A stretch of 35,000 nt of DNA from Bugula neritina (lineage: Eukaryota; Bryozoa; Gymnolaemata; Cheilostomatida; Bugulidae), in the NCBI GenBank assembly GCA_964035545.1, contig OZ037772.1:7448389-7483388 (forward strand), given 5' to 3'. Below, piece after piece: positions 1-13,100 of the stretch. The notes under the pieces are model-generated. The model was not told where the DNA came from. It saw only the letters and a program-made list of their open reading frames with translations, and searched no databases. The first letter of the stretch is position 1, and each line of letters starts with the position of its first letter. Position numbers and translations under genes: made by a program.

Positions 1-845
1 GCAATCCTTTAACATTCTTTGCTGCAAGACGAAATATCAAAGCAGGCTCAACATAGCCTGTAGTCAGCATGCTATAGGTAACTAAACACATGGTTGTTAT
101 ACCAACCAATACCCTTCCGAATGAGATCTGATCCACACAAATTTTAGATCCAGTATGACTCACAGTTTGAGTTAGGGTTACTCAAAAGGATAATCAAAAT
201 GAATATCAGTCATGATATACTGGTACTGGCAGTGGTACTCGGTAGGAAAACTAAATGTAGCTTGCTAATAGTAATTATTAATTATGAACTACTGTATAAC
301 AGGAAATAGCCGCTATGTTGTTTTATGTGACTTCCTGCCTTCTTGGATGCCTAATTTAAATATTTCAATACACAAGCTTGCTGGAACATCCCTTTCTTTG
401 CTGGAATTATTAAACCTTTCAACTAATAAACAAAATAGAAAGTGACTTGACAAATAAATTAAATAAAAGGCTTTGACCTGATTTTCAGTTAAGGCGGTAT
501 AAAATTTAGTTTACCACAAAGCCCAAATTTTCACAATTATTTTGATACCAAATTTGTCACTATTCCTATTATACAAAGGCCCATTACTGATCTGTCAATC
601 GTAAACAAATAATTCTTAACTTATTCTAGAGTTGTCAACTTTAAAGGCGACTTTTTTAGAAATAGTAAAATAAAAATTCTAAAAACTGAATATCTCGAGT
701 TCCATTTGTACTAAAAACTTCAAATAAAGTGCAAAATGTTTGGAAAAGTCTGCTCTATCACTCCATAGTAATTAATATTTTTTTTTAATTTTATACAAAT
801 AGGCCTACCCTGTTTTGTGGTGCCAGGTTAGCGTATATAAACAAA
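1..845. other. AT-rich non-coding DNA, no gene seen
   Basis: Presumably the intron after exon 58. No cysteine module, splice-flanked exon, RNA gene or recognisable repeat was found on either strand. Confidence 0.6.
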
Positions 846-1003
846 AATTATGAGTATCTTACTGCTATATTACAAGCATATCACAGGTACATTACAAGCG
901 AATTACCATTATACTACGGGCATATCACAGTTATATTACGGCTATGCTACTTGTATATTACAAGTATATTACTATTATATAATGAGTATATTGCAGATAT
1001 ATT
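846..1003. repeat. Imperfect tandem repeat around TATATTAC, touching the exon 58 donor
   Basis: Degenerate units of roughly 10-11 bp with core attac. On the gene strand each unit has GTAAT, the same bases as the exon 58 donor (GTAATA), so it abuts the splice site with many donor-like copies. Confidence 0.6.
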
Positions 1004-1005
1004 AC

Positions 1006-1146
1006 CTTGAGGACAGAAATACCCTCCAGGACACCCGTAACACTCATCTAGTCCCGTAACGTTGGAGAAGGAACCGGCAGCACAGGGTAGAGGTGACTCA
1101 CTCCCAGCTGGACAGTAGTGACCAGTCCAACAGGGACCACCCACAC
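1006..1146 (-). CDS. Exon 58: cysteine module, phase 1-1
   Basis: 47 codons between acceptor CTGCAG and donor CAAG/GTAATA. It begins GVGGPCWTGHYCPAG and contains FSNVTGLDECYGCPGG, one complete module with a sequon, ending CPQG. It is the last exon I can support. The next exon downstream must begin in phase 1 and lies beyond the left edge or in the featureless DNA below 1006. Confidence 0.85.
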
Positions 1147-4100
1147 CTGCAGAGTAGTGTTACCATACAGTAGTAGTGTTATTATACCGTAGCAGTGTCA
1201 CATACAGTAGCGGTGTTACTATACAGTAGCAGTGTCACCATACAGTAGCGGTGTTACTATACAGTAGCAGTGTCATCATACAATAACAGCATTACAATAC
1301 AGTAGCAATGTAACAATGCAATAGTAGATTTACCAAATGGCAATGTTACAACAAAATAGTAGTTCTATCAACATGCAATAATGTCACTAAACAGTAGTAA
1401 TGCTACCACACAGTAGTAATGTTACCATACAGTAGTAAACTTACCAGTCATGTTACCATACGGTGTGCAGGTTTCATTGATCCCTTCAGGCTGATAACGA
1501 TCTACGCCGTACTTGCAGTAATATCCGGCCGAGCAATCTCCTGAACTAGAGGTCATTGCGTAACTGCAATACGCAGCAATGATGTCTAAACTCATTAGAA
1601 ATGCAGAAACAACTCGACAAATCAAAACTCTCGCACTTTAAAAAAGGAAACCGCAGTGTTGCATCTCATCCAGTGAGAAATGCTCTTTTGTGACAGAAAT
1701 AAAAACGTTGCAGTCGCGAGTGCTCTAAGCTCTCCTATAGTTTAGACCGAGAACCTACCTGTCACAGTACTGGCCAGGGGGACAGGTTTTACACTCCCCT
1801 ATCTCAGCCAGACCGGTGTCGTTATTGTAGGTGCCAGGGGGGCATTCCTGCCAGTTGTCTTCAGTGCCGTTAGGGCAGTAGTACCCCTGGGGGCATGGCG
1901 CTATGATGAATCCACCACTACAGTACCTGCAATATCCACACGTCACACTTTAACTGAGTAGATACAGTGTGAGGCAGATGGGGCAATAGTCACTTGATAA
2001 AATATAATAATTTAAATTAATTTGTACTATATACTATAATAATATATTATACTATAATAATATCTTATACTATAAGGTTATATCATATTATATAGCTTAA
2101 TATTATAATATTAAGATTAAAAAATGTAGCATAAGAAGTTATGTTCTCGCACAAATTTCAACCTGCACTCTTGACCAAAATTTGATAATAAAATTAAAGA
2201 AATTAGGCTATCTCAATTTCTTCATTACTGCTCCTAAATGTTCTCGCAGGGGTGGATACTTTAGACACAAGTGTGAGTTAGGAGTAAGTTTTGTAATTTA
2301 TAGCCTGAGTATCCTTTAAATGTTATGGTGTTCACTACGAGACGACTACTTACCACCCTTGTGGGCAGATAGAACAGACAGACTGTCCAGTGGTGTTGGT
2401 GAAAGTGCCAAAAGAGCACTGAGTAGGGTATGAGGACCCAGTGGGACAGAAATGGCCCTCAAAGCAAGGATAGTCTGAGGGGTTGGAAACATTTTGGCCG
2501 GGTGGGCAGTAGTAGCCCTCGTCACAGAGTGCAGATGTGTCATTCAGTCCAGGTTCTCCGCAATAATAACCTGGAAATACAAGAATGCATAAGAGGAAAG
2601 ATAATTCCTACTACAGTGTCAACCATTTCGGCAACTAGCGAAAGTCTAACTGGTAGTTGGGAAGGGAGCAGCCGTGGTCTAGGGGTTAGAGCATTTGCCT
2701 AGTAAACACGAAGTTATGGGTCCAGCCTGGACAAAGGCCATTGGTGATGTTAGGAAGAGCATCCAGTCATAACTACTTCTGTGTCACATTTAAATAAGTC
2801 CTTAGCCCGCTTTAACAAAAACCCTTTCAATCAGGGGTTTCTCACAGGGATAGTGACTATTAACTTGTGTGAGTTTTCAACTGGTGGTAGCAAAACTAAA
2901 TATCAAAACATAGCTTAAATGCTAACTAAATCAAGTTGGCATACCAGGCCAGACAACTAGGAATTGTCAGCATGAAAATATCTTTGAGTCAAAGTCTTCT
3001 CAAATATTATTAAATCAAATTACTATTACATGAATAGTGATTAGATGTCACTAACTATGGACATTGTCTAGTTAGCTGTTAGCATAGCTTTATTTTTGTA
3101 TTTCAATTCAATATATTCTACAGCTATCACATTAATGTGAATCACCATTCTACGATTACCAAGATCTTGGAAATGTTAGTGATGTCAACCTGATAACAAC
3201 CTGAGTGAAGGTAACTTAAAGCTCACTGGTGCACTTGAACACTGGTAATAAAACCTGGCTAATCAAATTAGCTAACACCAACACTACTGTGCAGTGTGCA
3301 CTACTAAGGAGGTGTATGCCAGCAATGCAATATTAACAAGAAACAAATCATATACTAGTATTGTACACCAACATGACATGAATATGTACAACTTAAAGCA
3401 CAATATTACAATGTTCTCATGTTACTTAGTTTGTATCTTGTATTGTGTGAATTGTCTATTGATTTAAAGCAATATTGGCATATCTGAGAGTATTATTACC
3501 AGCAAAGCATGGATATGGTATTCTAGTAATTTTTGCATTGAAGCCTCTGATTCACCTATGCCTAGATCAATAATGGGAAAATCCATTTATGTGTTAGCAG
3601 CCACCAGCCCAATTATTCACTCCATCACTGTGTATACAGTATGGAAGGAAGTAACAATATCACCTACTGCTAGAGCAATGAATGTCATGTTTAGATCAAA
3701 GAATCAATGATAAACTGCCTGCTCCAACAAACACAAAGCTTACGCTAGACAACCACAAACACTAAATGCACCCCTTCCTCTTCCATGGATATGAACAACC
3801 TACTTCAGTGTCTGTGAATAACCTTCATGTTGCATAACATAATATTTAAAATTCAATTCCGCATTTAATTAATTCAATTATTCAATAAAACTGCTACTAA
3901 TTCCATGCAGTTCTATTGTAGAGAGGGTAGGGATACATTCGAGTGTTTGTCTTAAATAGTTTATTTCAAATATGGAGACTTATTAGTCTCTGTTAGGAAG
4001 CAGCAATTTGCTGGATGGTGTTACCTGCCTATCAGGGAAGTTTGTGGCTTATTAAAACAGGAACAGATAACTCTTGTGTTTTTCTGTATCTTAGCTATCA

Positions 4101-7100
4101 AGTCATGATGTACTGGTTAATATCAACCATCACTATCACACGCCTATTCCTATACCTTGTCATATGTAATTTATATTTTATCTCTATCAGTATTGAAACT
4201 ATGGAGATGAAGCAGTTTTGATGTTCTCAATGCACTGTGTAGGTCTTCCACAGGAATACACAAACACACAGGTTACTAGTCCCAAAATGTTATCACGAGG
4301 AAGAAATATGAGTTCTAATAACTCATCTAGCTGCTTTAATGTTTGAAATAGCAGCACATCCACCTTTGTCTCACTTCACTCCAGCGCACCTGAGGAGCAC
4401 CTGTCTATTTCTGACACTACATACCAAGAGTGTCAAATACACAGTAAGTGGTGGATAGATATGTAAGGGGATACAGGGAAGACAACCAGTGGTGGATACA
4501 GTGTATACATACCAGGGGTACAGGGTAGACAGTCAGTGGTGGATACAGTGTGTACATACCAGGGGTACAGGGCAGACAGTCAGTGGTGGATACAGTGTGT
4601 ACATACCAGGGGTACAGGGCAGACAGTCAGTGGTGTTGAGTCCCTCCGAGGGGTTGTAGGTGGAGGGGGGACAGGGAGAGGGAATGACGGACCTTGATAG
4701 ACAGTAGTGACCAGCTGGACAAATTATCTTAGTTCTCAAATCACTTCCTTCTGGACAATAGAATCTAAAACGCAAAACCAACATCAAGGGAAGACAATTC
4801 TTATACAATATATCTATAACTTAAGTAACATTTAGAATGGTTAGGCTGGCCAATAAATCAATGAGCTCTTCAAATAATCCAGTTGATACAATATTTTAAA
4901 AGTTCAAATAAACAATGTTTTGAAATGATATATTTCACCATCTTTATTTTTAAACCATGTTGATTTGAAATCACTACAATCAAAATACGAAAACAGATGG
5001 GCAAAGTTTTCATATTCATTATAACTCATTCTTTTTAGCCAATTTAATGTTGACTTCTGGCCACCAACAACTGGCTTCAAGTAACCAGTACAGAATTCCT
5101 TTACCAACAGGGAACTACTAACTATTTACTATTAGAAATTATTAATTACATAACGATAACTACTATTGACTAATTCTTATGAACTAATAACGACCAAGTA
5201 ACTGGTACTAACTACTAACTACTAGCTACTGACTACGAACTACTAACTATCAATCACTAACCACTAACTACTAGCGGCTAACTATTAACTACTAACTACT
5301 GGCTATCGACTGTAACCAGCTATTAACTACTGACTACCACTTACTGACTACTAACTACTGACTGTCACTCACCCTGCTGCACAGTCCCCTTCAGGGGCAG
5401 ACAACTGATACTGTTCACAGAACTGCCCAGCAGTGCAGGGCGTACACTGACTGACATCAGATAGCCCTGGGGCATTGCCATAAGTACCTGGCACACAGGG
5501 CTCTGGCACACTAGTCCCTACTGGACAGAAATATCCTTGGGGGCATATGTCCGCTTCGGCTCCCTGGTTGGGGGTGGAGGTGGTTGCGTTCTGTTAACAG
5601 GAAATGAAAGGAATACAGAAACTATGTAATTAGTCATATAAAGTGTATTGAGACATGGGAGTTCTTGATTATCCTAAACAAACACTGCTGTATAATAAAA
5701 AGAGTCAAAACACATGACATGTTATACTTTATAGGATAAGATGAGACTAATTGAACATCTATATCGAAAATTTGAACAAGAACAATGTTTTCTGTTAATA
5801 AATCAGCCAATATTTGAATAATCAAAATAAACAATAAAAACAGTCTTTATGCACACCCAATACAGGGTTTAATTGAAATATCACTCCAACATGTTTTTGA
5901 AACAACTCTTTGGTGTTAAAAGTTAAAAAGAGTAACACATAGGTAACCACATGTCAATGCCAAGTATATCATATATATTGTCTTAACTCTGCAATAGTTG
6001 ATTGAGGCAATGATAAATACAACCATACCCGAGTTTCTATAATGGTTTCGGAGTTGTCTACTTACAATTCCAGAACTGCTGTTAACACAGGATTGCTCAC
6101 CTCTTGGCAATAGTACCCAGGGTCACACAGTGCAGTTGGGGACGTGGAACCAGCCACTCCACAATAGTACCCAGGAGAACACGGGCTACACTGCGTATCA
6201 TCACTCAACCCTGTTGTGTTACTGAAAGTACCTCTTGGACACAAGAACTCAGTACTGTATGTTGTGCCTGTGCAAAACATCAGCAGTATTTAAGCCGTTA
6301 AATTATAATAATATTATACTGTGTATACATTTATTCATGAAAATAATCCTTATATATGTTAAATTTATCACAATATACAAAGATAAAAAAGCAAAATTGG
6401 TTATAAACATAATTTTGATTATCCTATCAAGCAATATATTAAATTGTTTCAGGGAGCTCAAATATAATATTCCAAGCAATGCATATACAAAAGAACGTCA
6501 ATTCAGTTTGTCTAAATTTTCCAAGCCTATACTGTCAATAGGTTTTTTCTCGATAATTTTCACACAGAAGCAATAGCATCTAAAAGGTGAATTCATTTTT
6601 ACTAAGTAAACTAATCTTTAAAAGATTACAAATCTTTTCTCAGTTAAAATAAGACGATGCAAACTTGTAACCATGCAGTCAATGACATCTAACCTGCAGG
6701 ACAGTAGGAGCCAGGTGGACAAAGTATAGTATCATTGATCTGTACGACTCCTAGAGAATTGTCACAATAGTATCCGAGAGGACATTGTTTACAAGACCAT
6801 TTCTCTTCCTCATCCTGCGATAATAACAACAGTATGAGTAATACAAGCACACTGTTTGACAAGTGTCATAAATATAACAGCTCACTAGTGACATTGATTG
6901 ACAGATGGGAGATATGTGTGTAGTTACTGATGACACTAGATGACAGGTGCTAGAAATGTATGGGGCCACTGATGACACTAGATGACAGGTGCTAGAAATG
7001 TGTGGAGCCACTGATGACACTAGATGACAGGTGCTAGAAACGCATAGGGCTACTGATGACACTAGATGACAGGTGCTAGAAATGTGTGGAGCCACTGATA

Positions 7101-10100
7101 CACTAGATGACAGGTGCTAGAAACGTATAGGGCTACTGATGACACGAGATGACAGGTGTTAGAAATGTATGGGGCCACTGATGACACTGGCTGACAAATT
7201 TCTAACCTGGTAGTCTAAGCCAAATATAAAAAAATGCAACACATGGCAGGGAGTAGTAAAAACTACTTAGAAAGCAGAAAATAAAACTAGAAACCTGGTA
7301 AGTTCCACTGGGGCACAGTATTGGTGTTGTCGTACGCTCTGGGCAATAATATCCAATGGGGCACCTGTTGGCATTGTCAACTGTCTCAGCACCAGTACAG
7401 TAGAAACCTGCCAACAACACATAACACTAAATTTATTCATAGATACAAAGCTATACAAAGACTAAAAACCAATTTAATAAATCATACTACAACTGAGTTG
7501 ATGTTATTCACGCAGTTGGAAAAAGGCACAGATCTTTAAAATATGACTATTACACCATAACATGCAATCATAGCATCAAGGTTTCAGTTTACGGGACTAT
7601 CTAAGCACGCCACCACCTCTAGTGCAGTTTCCAGAAGTGGATGTCATGTTGAATGCGGCACAATACTCCCCGCCATCACACAGGAAACAGTCGGACATGT
7701 TGTGTAGTCCAGTCTGGTCACTGTACGTGCCTTGAGGACAGGGCAGCGGCCAGTCAGACCCTTCGGGGCAGTAGAAACCCTCTGGACATCGGCCACCTGC
7801 AGAATGTAGAAGAGTTTAGGCAGCGGTACTTGGAGATTTACCCGCCAACTACGACAAAAAGGTAGGTGGGGTTAGGCATCGTTACTAAAGAATGTCAGTT
7901 GACAGGTTAAATAGAAGCCAAGACAGCATTACTAGTAAATTCTTGACTCGACTAGTGGAAGATTATGTTGTACTGGAAAAAAGTCCCCCAGCCAATCAAT
8001 GTAAAGCATGTAATCATCAGTTAGGAAGTAAACCAGACACTCAGTGTTTAAACATCTGATTCATATAATACATCAGAAAATTAGAAAACACAGACTGACA
8101 AGGACATCTCATGATAGCGCCTCCTAGTGGCTGCACAAAGATAGCAGATAACTATGGTGTGACAACTCCCAGGTTTAATATCTACACACTGTAAGAAGTA
8201 TATTACCCACCAATATTGTTTCACTATGCCGGACTTGCGACTATGAACTCTTGACCTCAGTCTAAGAGTTGTCCTGCATTAGAAGGAAATAGAGAATTAC
8301 CTGTTAGATCAGAGCCATCTGGTGTCCCGGTGGTAGAGTGGGAGACGCAGTAATAGCCCGGGGAACATAAACCTGTAGGTACGTCTAGCCCAGCAAACTG
8401 ACAATATTCTCCTCCTGGACATGCAATTGGGGCTACAAAATTTGTTTAAATGAAGGAAGAATAAGCTAAAACTGCATGAGCTCCTCCACCTGTGAATTAC
8501 TCAAATAAAAACGTCTAAAGCTTTTATACGCTAATTTCGCTGGCAACAAAATGAAAATTTTTAGTTGTACCAACCCAAAGGTAATTGAAGGAAGAACATT
8601 ATTTGTTTAGAAATGCACCATTCAGCCCCACACAAAGCATCTGAAGGACTAGTTTTCCTTCTATATTAATAATTTATATTCAGTTAATCTCAGAAAATAA
8701 AAGAACAAAGTAACAAGGCATTCGCTCTAAATAAACTATTAAAATCACAAGACAACATTTTGAGAGGAAGTATAAGTGATGTCTACTCACACATTGATCC
8801 CTCCGGGCAGTAGTATCCTGGCTGACACTCGCCGCCATTGTTGGTGTCGTTAGACCTCTCTGCAGCAGACGTACAGTACCAGCCGACCATACACAGTCCT
8901 GTAGGTAGGGGGTTAGCGTAGCCCTCACAGTAGCTTCCTCCAGTACAAGCCACGCACTCAGACTATACAATACCACACTATATATATAGTACTGCAAGAC
9001 CACATGGTATGTATTATCAATATTTCAAATGAGTTTTTTTTATTGAACAAGTAAGAATACTATTATATTTATTCAACAACTTTAGTTTTGAAACCGTATA
9101 AATCTATCTTCAGAAATTTATTTAACAGCAAAATATTGTATTCAGTGACGAGCCAACCAGTTGAACAATTGATAAGCCCACTAACCATAGATGTAGCATG
9201 AGTTCTGTTGTTAAAAGTGCCGGGTGGGCACGGGTATTGCGTAGCTGCCTGTGTCCCGTTAGGACAGTAATGACCGAGGGGGCAAGGAGTGGATACAAAG
9301 TTGTCTGCCTCCAGCAGGCAGTAATGACCTTCCATACAAGTCTTGCAGACGGATAGCCCGAGTTCATCAGAATAAGTACCTGGTTCACATGGGGCGGGCA
9401 GCTCAGAGCCCTCTGGACAGTAGGAACCTGGGCAATTCAATGAAATACATGAGTCATAAAACACTCGGAGACTGATTCTGTCCAAAATCAGTGAGTCTAG
9501 CCTATTACATAGACTGAGAACCAATACTCACCATTGGGGCATATCCCACCTGCCCCGGTAAAGTAGCTCTGCTCTGGGCATGTGCAGTTCACAGTCTCGT
9601 TTGTGAAGGAAGGGTTGGGTCTGTCTACCCCCGACGTACAGTAGTATCCTGAAACAGGCAGAAACTTTGCTATGACTGAATCTACCAATGACTGATTAGA
9701 GAAAAAACAACAATACAAGTGGCCAAATAACACCACTTCTATCATGTGAGTTGTAACAGAATACAATTTAATTGGCTTAATATTTGAATTGTACAAATTC
9801 ATAAATTTCAGCAATCAAAAGAAAGTGCTAAGTTGCCTGAACTAGGCCAAACCGACCAAGTGGCGAGATAACGCTAGCTCTAGCAGCTGTCACTTGTGTG
9901 CTATGAAGTACTAGTTCTACCAACTCTCACCTGCTGAACAGTTACCAGATGGCACTGTAATACCAGGACTACCACAGAACTGTCCTGCCGGGCAAGGTAG
10001 ACACTCAAAGGCTGTTTTTAGTGATGTCATGTTAGAGTAAGTTCCTAGGGGACACTTGGTGTAGTCCAGACCCGTCCCTAAACACAGACAGAGTTTACAA

Positions 10101-13100
10101 TCTACAGCTATCCAATGCTTTCAGCATCTATTTGGAGATTTTGTCTGCTACTCTAACCAGTTGGATAATTTAAACAAAAACACATTTCAAAGCAGAAAAA
10201 ACAACTAGTAGGTTATTCCTTAAACGTTTTGGCAATGGCAAGACTATGTGTATCAGGAATCCTGCATTTCAGGGTCTATAATTTCCTTTGATTGCATTAT
10301 GCAAAGCTAGAGTTCACAAAACAATACTCTATTATACAATTTTGTCTTCTTTTGTGTGTGTGCTAGTGTGTGTATAATAAAGGTTAAGTTTTCTTTAGTG
10401 TACAAACACAAATATAATGTTCATATAAGACTGGGCAGAAAAAAAGTAGAATTGCTTCAACACATTACATCCATCCAAGAGAATTTTACTACTCAAAGTT
10501 TGCGGACAGCTGAAAATGCACTCTGAAATCTAATCAGTCACACTCTTCAACTTATTGGTTCAAATAGCGAACTGGCAACCTTTATATAATGACGCAAAAC
10601 TAGACAAACTGGAAAAAAAACTACGATCTCAACTAGTAAGTGAGTAGTTTGAAAAGCTGACATTAGCCAATCAGAATGAGACTTGGTTCCAGCAGACGTA
10701 CCTTGCAGACAGTAGTGACCTTGAGGACAAGGCAAGTTCGTGTCGTCTGCTGTTGCCGGAGTAACGGGTACGCAGTACGCACCGGCTGGGCATATCGTGC
10801 ACTCAGCCTCTCCGCCTACGCTAGTGTAATACCCGTGTGGACATTCCTGCAGAAAAAAAAGGAAAAAAACCTGTAACGGTCCGCAATAAAAATTATCTGA
10901 ATAAATAGGAAAAAACATGGGAAATCAAGCAAAATTAAGAATAACCTTGATTATTTAGGTGTATTTATTGATATTTCACTAGTTTTGGGCAAAAACCCAT
11001 GTTCATTAGCAGTTAAATTGTAGAAAATAGCTAAAAAAACTGGAGATTTCCAGTGTGTACTAAATTAAGTAAAATGACCTTGTATAGATAAGAATTAGAC
11101 TGATAGCCAATCAGCTTGAGGTTTACATCATCAGCAGCCAATCACACGAGGTCCTACATTTCAAAACTCTTACCTGGTAGATGGCACTTCCATTAGGACA
11201 GTGCATGCCTCTGGGACAGATGAACTCGGAGGGGTTTGGTGAACTTTGACCTTCCGGGCAGTAATAACCACCCCAGCACTCATCAACTGCAGATGTCATG
11301 CCTTAAAAAGACAACAAGTTTTTTAGTAATTCGGGTGTGGAGGTGTGATACCTTGCTCATCACACCTTCATACCTAAATTTACTAAAAGATGAAGATAAA
11401 ACATAGAAAATCAAGCAAATTTAGAAAAAAAACTTGTTTATTCAGCTGTATTCGCTAATATTTCATCAGTTTAATGCAAGAAACTACCATATACATTAGC
11501 GGCTAAACTGTGAAAATATAGCTGCACACTAGATATATAGGCCTATAGTGTTTACTAAATTAAATAAAATGACCAATATAGAGTCACAAATATTAAATAA
11601 AATCATTCCAAGTCAAGGAAGTTAGCAGGTAAGATTTAGAATAGAATCTTGTGTACCTGTGGTGGGACAGTAGAAGCCAGCGGTGCAGTTGGTACACTGA
11701 GAGACATTGTGTAGCCCGGGTGTGTTGGAAAAGGTGCCAGCGGGACAAGGTACTGGGTAGTCGTCCCCGCCTGAACAGTAAGACCCAGGGGTACATAGCT
11801 CCTGTGTGCCTGTTGAGGACCCTGATGGGCAGTAGTAGCCTAGCAACAAATAAACGAATAGTAAAACTCAGGTGATCTCTATTTAGAATAAAAAACGGTC
11901 GTAGAATACTCCAGAAGATGAGTAACCTGTTTATATATTTAAATATACAAGTTTAATTTTGGTTAGTCAAGTTTCTGAAACTGTTTATAAAAATAACTGT
12001 TCGGTAGCAAAGATTTATTAATAAAAGCAAAATGTTACGAGTTTCAAAAACTTGGGGTAAAATTAGAAGAATGGAGGCCATTTATGCACTTTCTATGATT
12101 AAACATGGAAACAATAAAGTTCCAAAGTGTGAAGAGTATTTATTTCTGTATGGCTTCAGGCTCAACAACAAACAGGAAATGACTAACCCGGGGAACAGGA
12201 AGGACCTGGTGACGTCATGTTGTAATCAGGACAGTAACTTCCTCCTGTGCAGTTGACACATTCCTCTACAGACTGCAGGCCTACAGTAAACAAATTATAT
12301 GTATAGAGAATATTGCCCGCATTGTGACATTACCAAATGCAGCCAATAAAAAAGCTGAAAAAACTCTTTGGCAACTCAAAATAACCAATTAAAAACACAT
12401 TAAACAATTAAAAAGCTCATTCTTCGAGTATTCCTTCATAGTAAGTCACAATTGAATACTAATATCTATTAGGAGTTATTATTCCCTTTGATTATTATTC
12501 TGAAATTGACCAATTGCATGAGTAATTACAGTACAAAGATTTTCAGGGAGTGGCTTTTACAATGCAATGCAAGAAATTTGAGTTTGGCCCAATTGAATTT
12601 TTGACTAAAAATCGTGAAGGTATAAACACTCACTCTATAAAACCCTAATAATAGATTACAATACACAGAAACGTTTAAATAGGGTAAAAACAAGACTCAC
12701 CAGTGTTGGAGCTGTACGTAGCAGGTGGGCACGGGTCGGGTAAAGCAGTACCCGCCCCGCAGTAGAAGCCAGCCGGACACACATCATAGTTGGAGTGACC
12801 AGAGGGAACTCGGTTATCTGAGCCACTTGTACAGAAGTAACCTGTGGAGAGACAGAGAGAAACCTACAGTATTCCATGACGATTTACCGTTTTAAAGTGT
12901 TAAAGAAAGCTCATTCTTTTTTCTACTCTGACAATTTTTTTCCCACTCACTCTATCAATACACGTCAATCATTCATAAATCTCCCCCTTCCTCACTCTCA
13001 AACAGCAGCAGGTCACAGAAGAAACTGTTATCAGGAGGTGGCACTATGGAATGAACTGCCAATCCCTTTACGGTCAATTAGCAACCCTAATGAATTTGGG

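Larger units (their letters stand above)
1006..7796 (-). repeat. Super-repeat 4, partial (exons 49-58, 528 codons)
   Basis: Ten exons from GRCPEG to CPQG. It contains the compact CPSGTYQ module (exons 50-51), TTYSTEF (52), AEADICPQG (53) and GVDR (57). The remaining 160 or so residues expected for a full unit would lie beyond the left edge. Confidence 0.7.

Noticed and set aside
1541-1545. Acceptor TTCAG/GAGATT for exon 57
   Set aside because: Better looking than TCTAG/T, but gives phase 1 where exon 56 ends in phase 2. It would need an additional unseen exon between them.
2430-2702. Plus-strand 90-codon open frame
   Set aside because: It is the antisense shadow of exon 55 running into the SINE. 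The same holds for plus-strand frames at 6104, 7653, 10676, 11651, 21293, 29543 and 32045.
2664-2740. A tRNA gene
   Set aside because: A and B boxes resemble a tRNA, but no complete cloverleaf with acceptor stem can be drawn and the sequence continues into a shared SINE body present elsewhere in the window.
6062-6100. Using the GTAAGT donor near 6064 for exon 52
   Set aside because: It would end in phase 2 and break the join to exon 53, which starts in phase 0. The GTGAGC donor at 6099 restores YYCQE/NATTS.
6895-7200. 42-bp repeats as possible protein-coding repeat (HISSTCHLVSSVAP)
   Set aside because: Exons 51 and 50 join in phase without it, no suitable splice sites flank it, and it lacks the CxxG[YF]C pattern.
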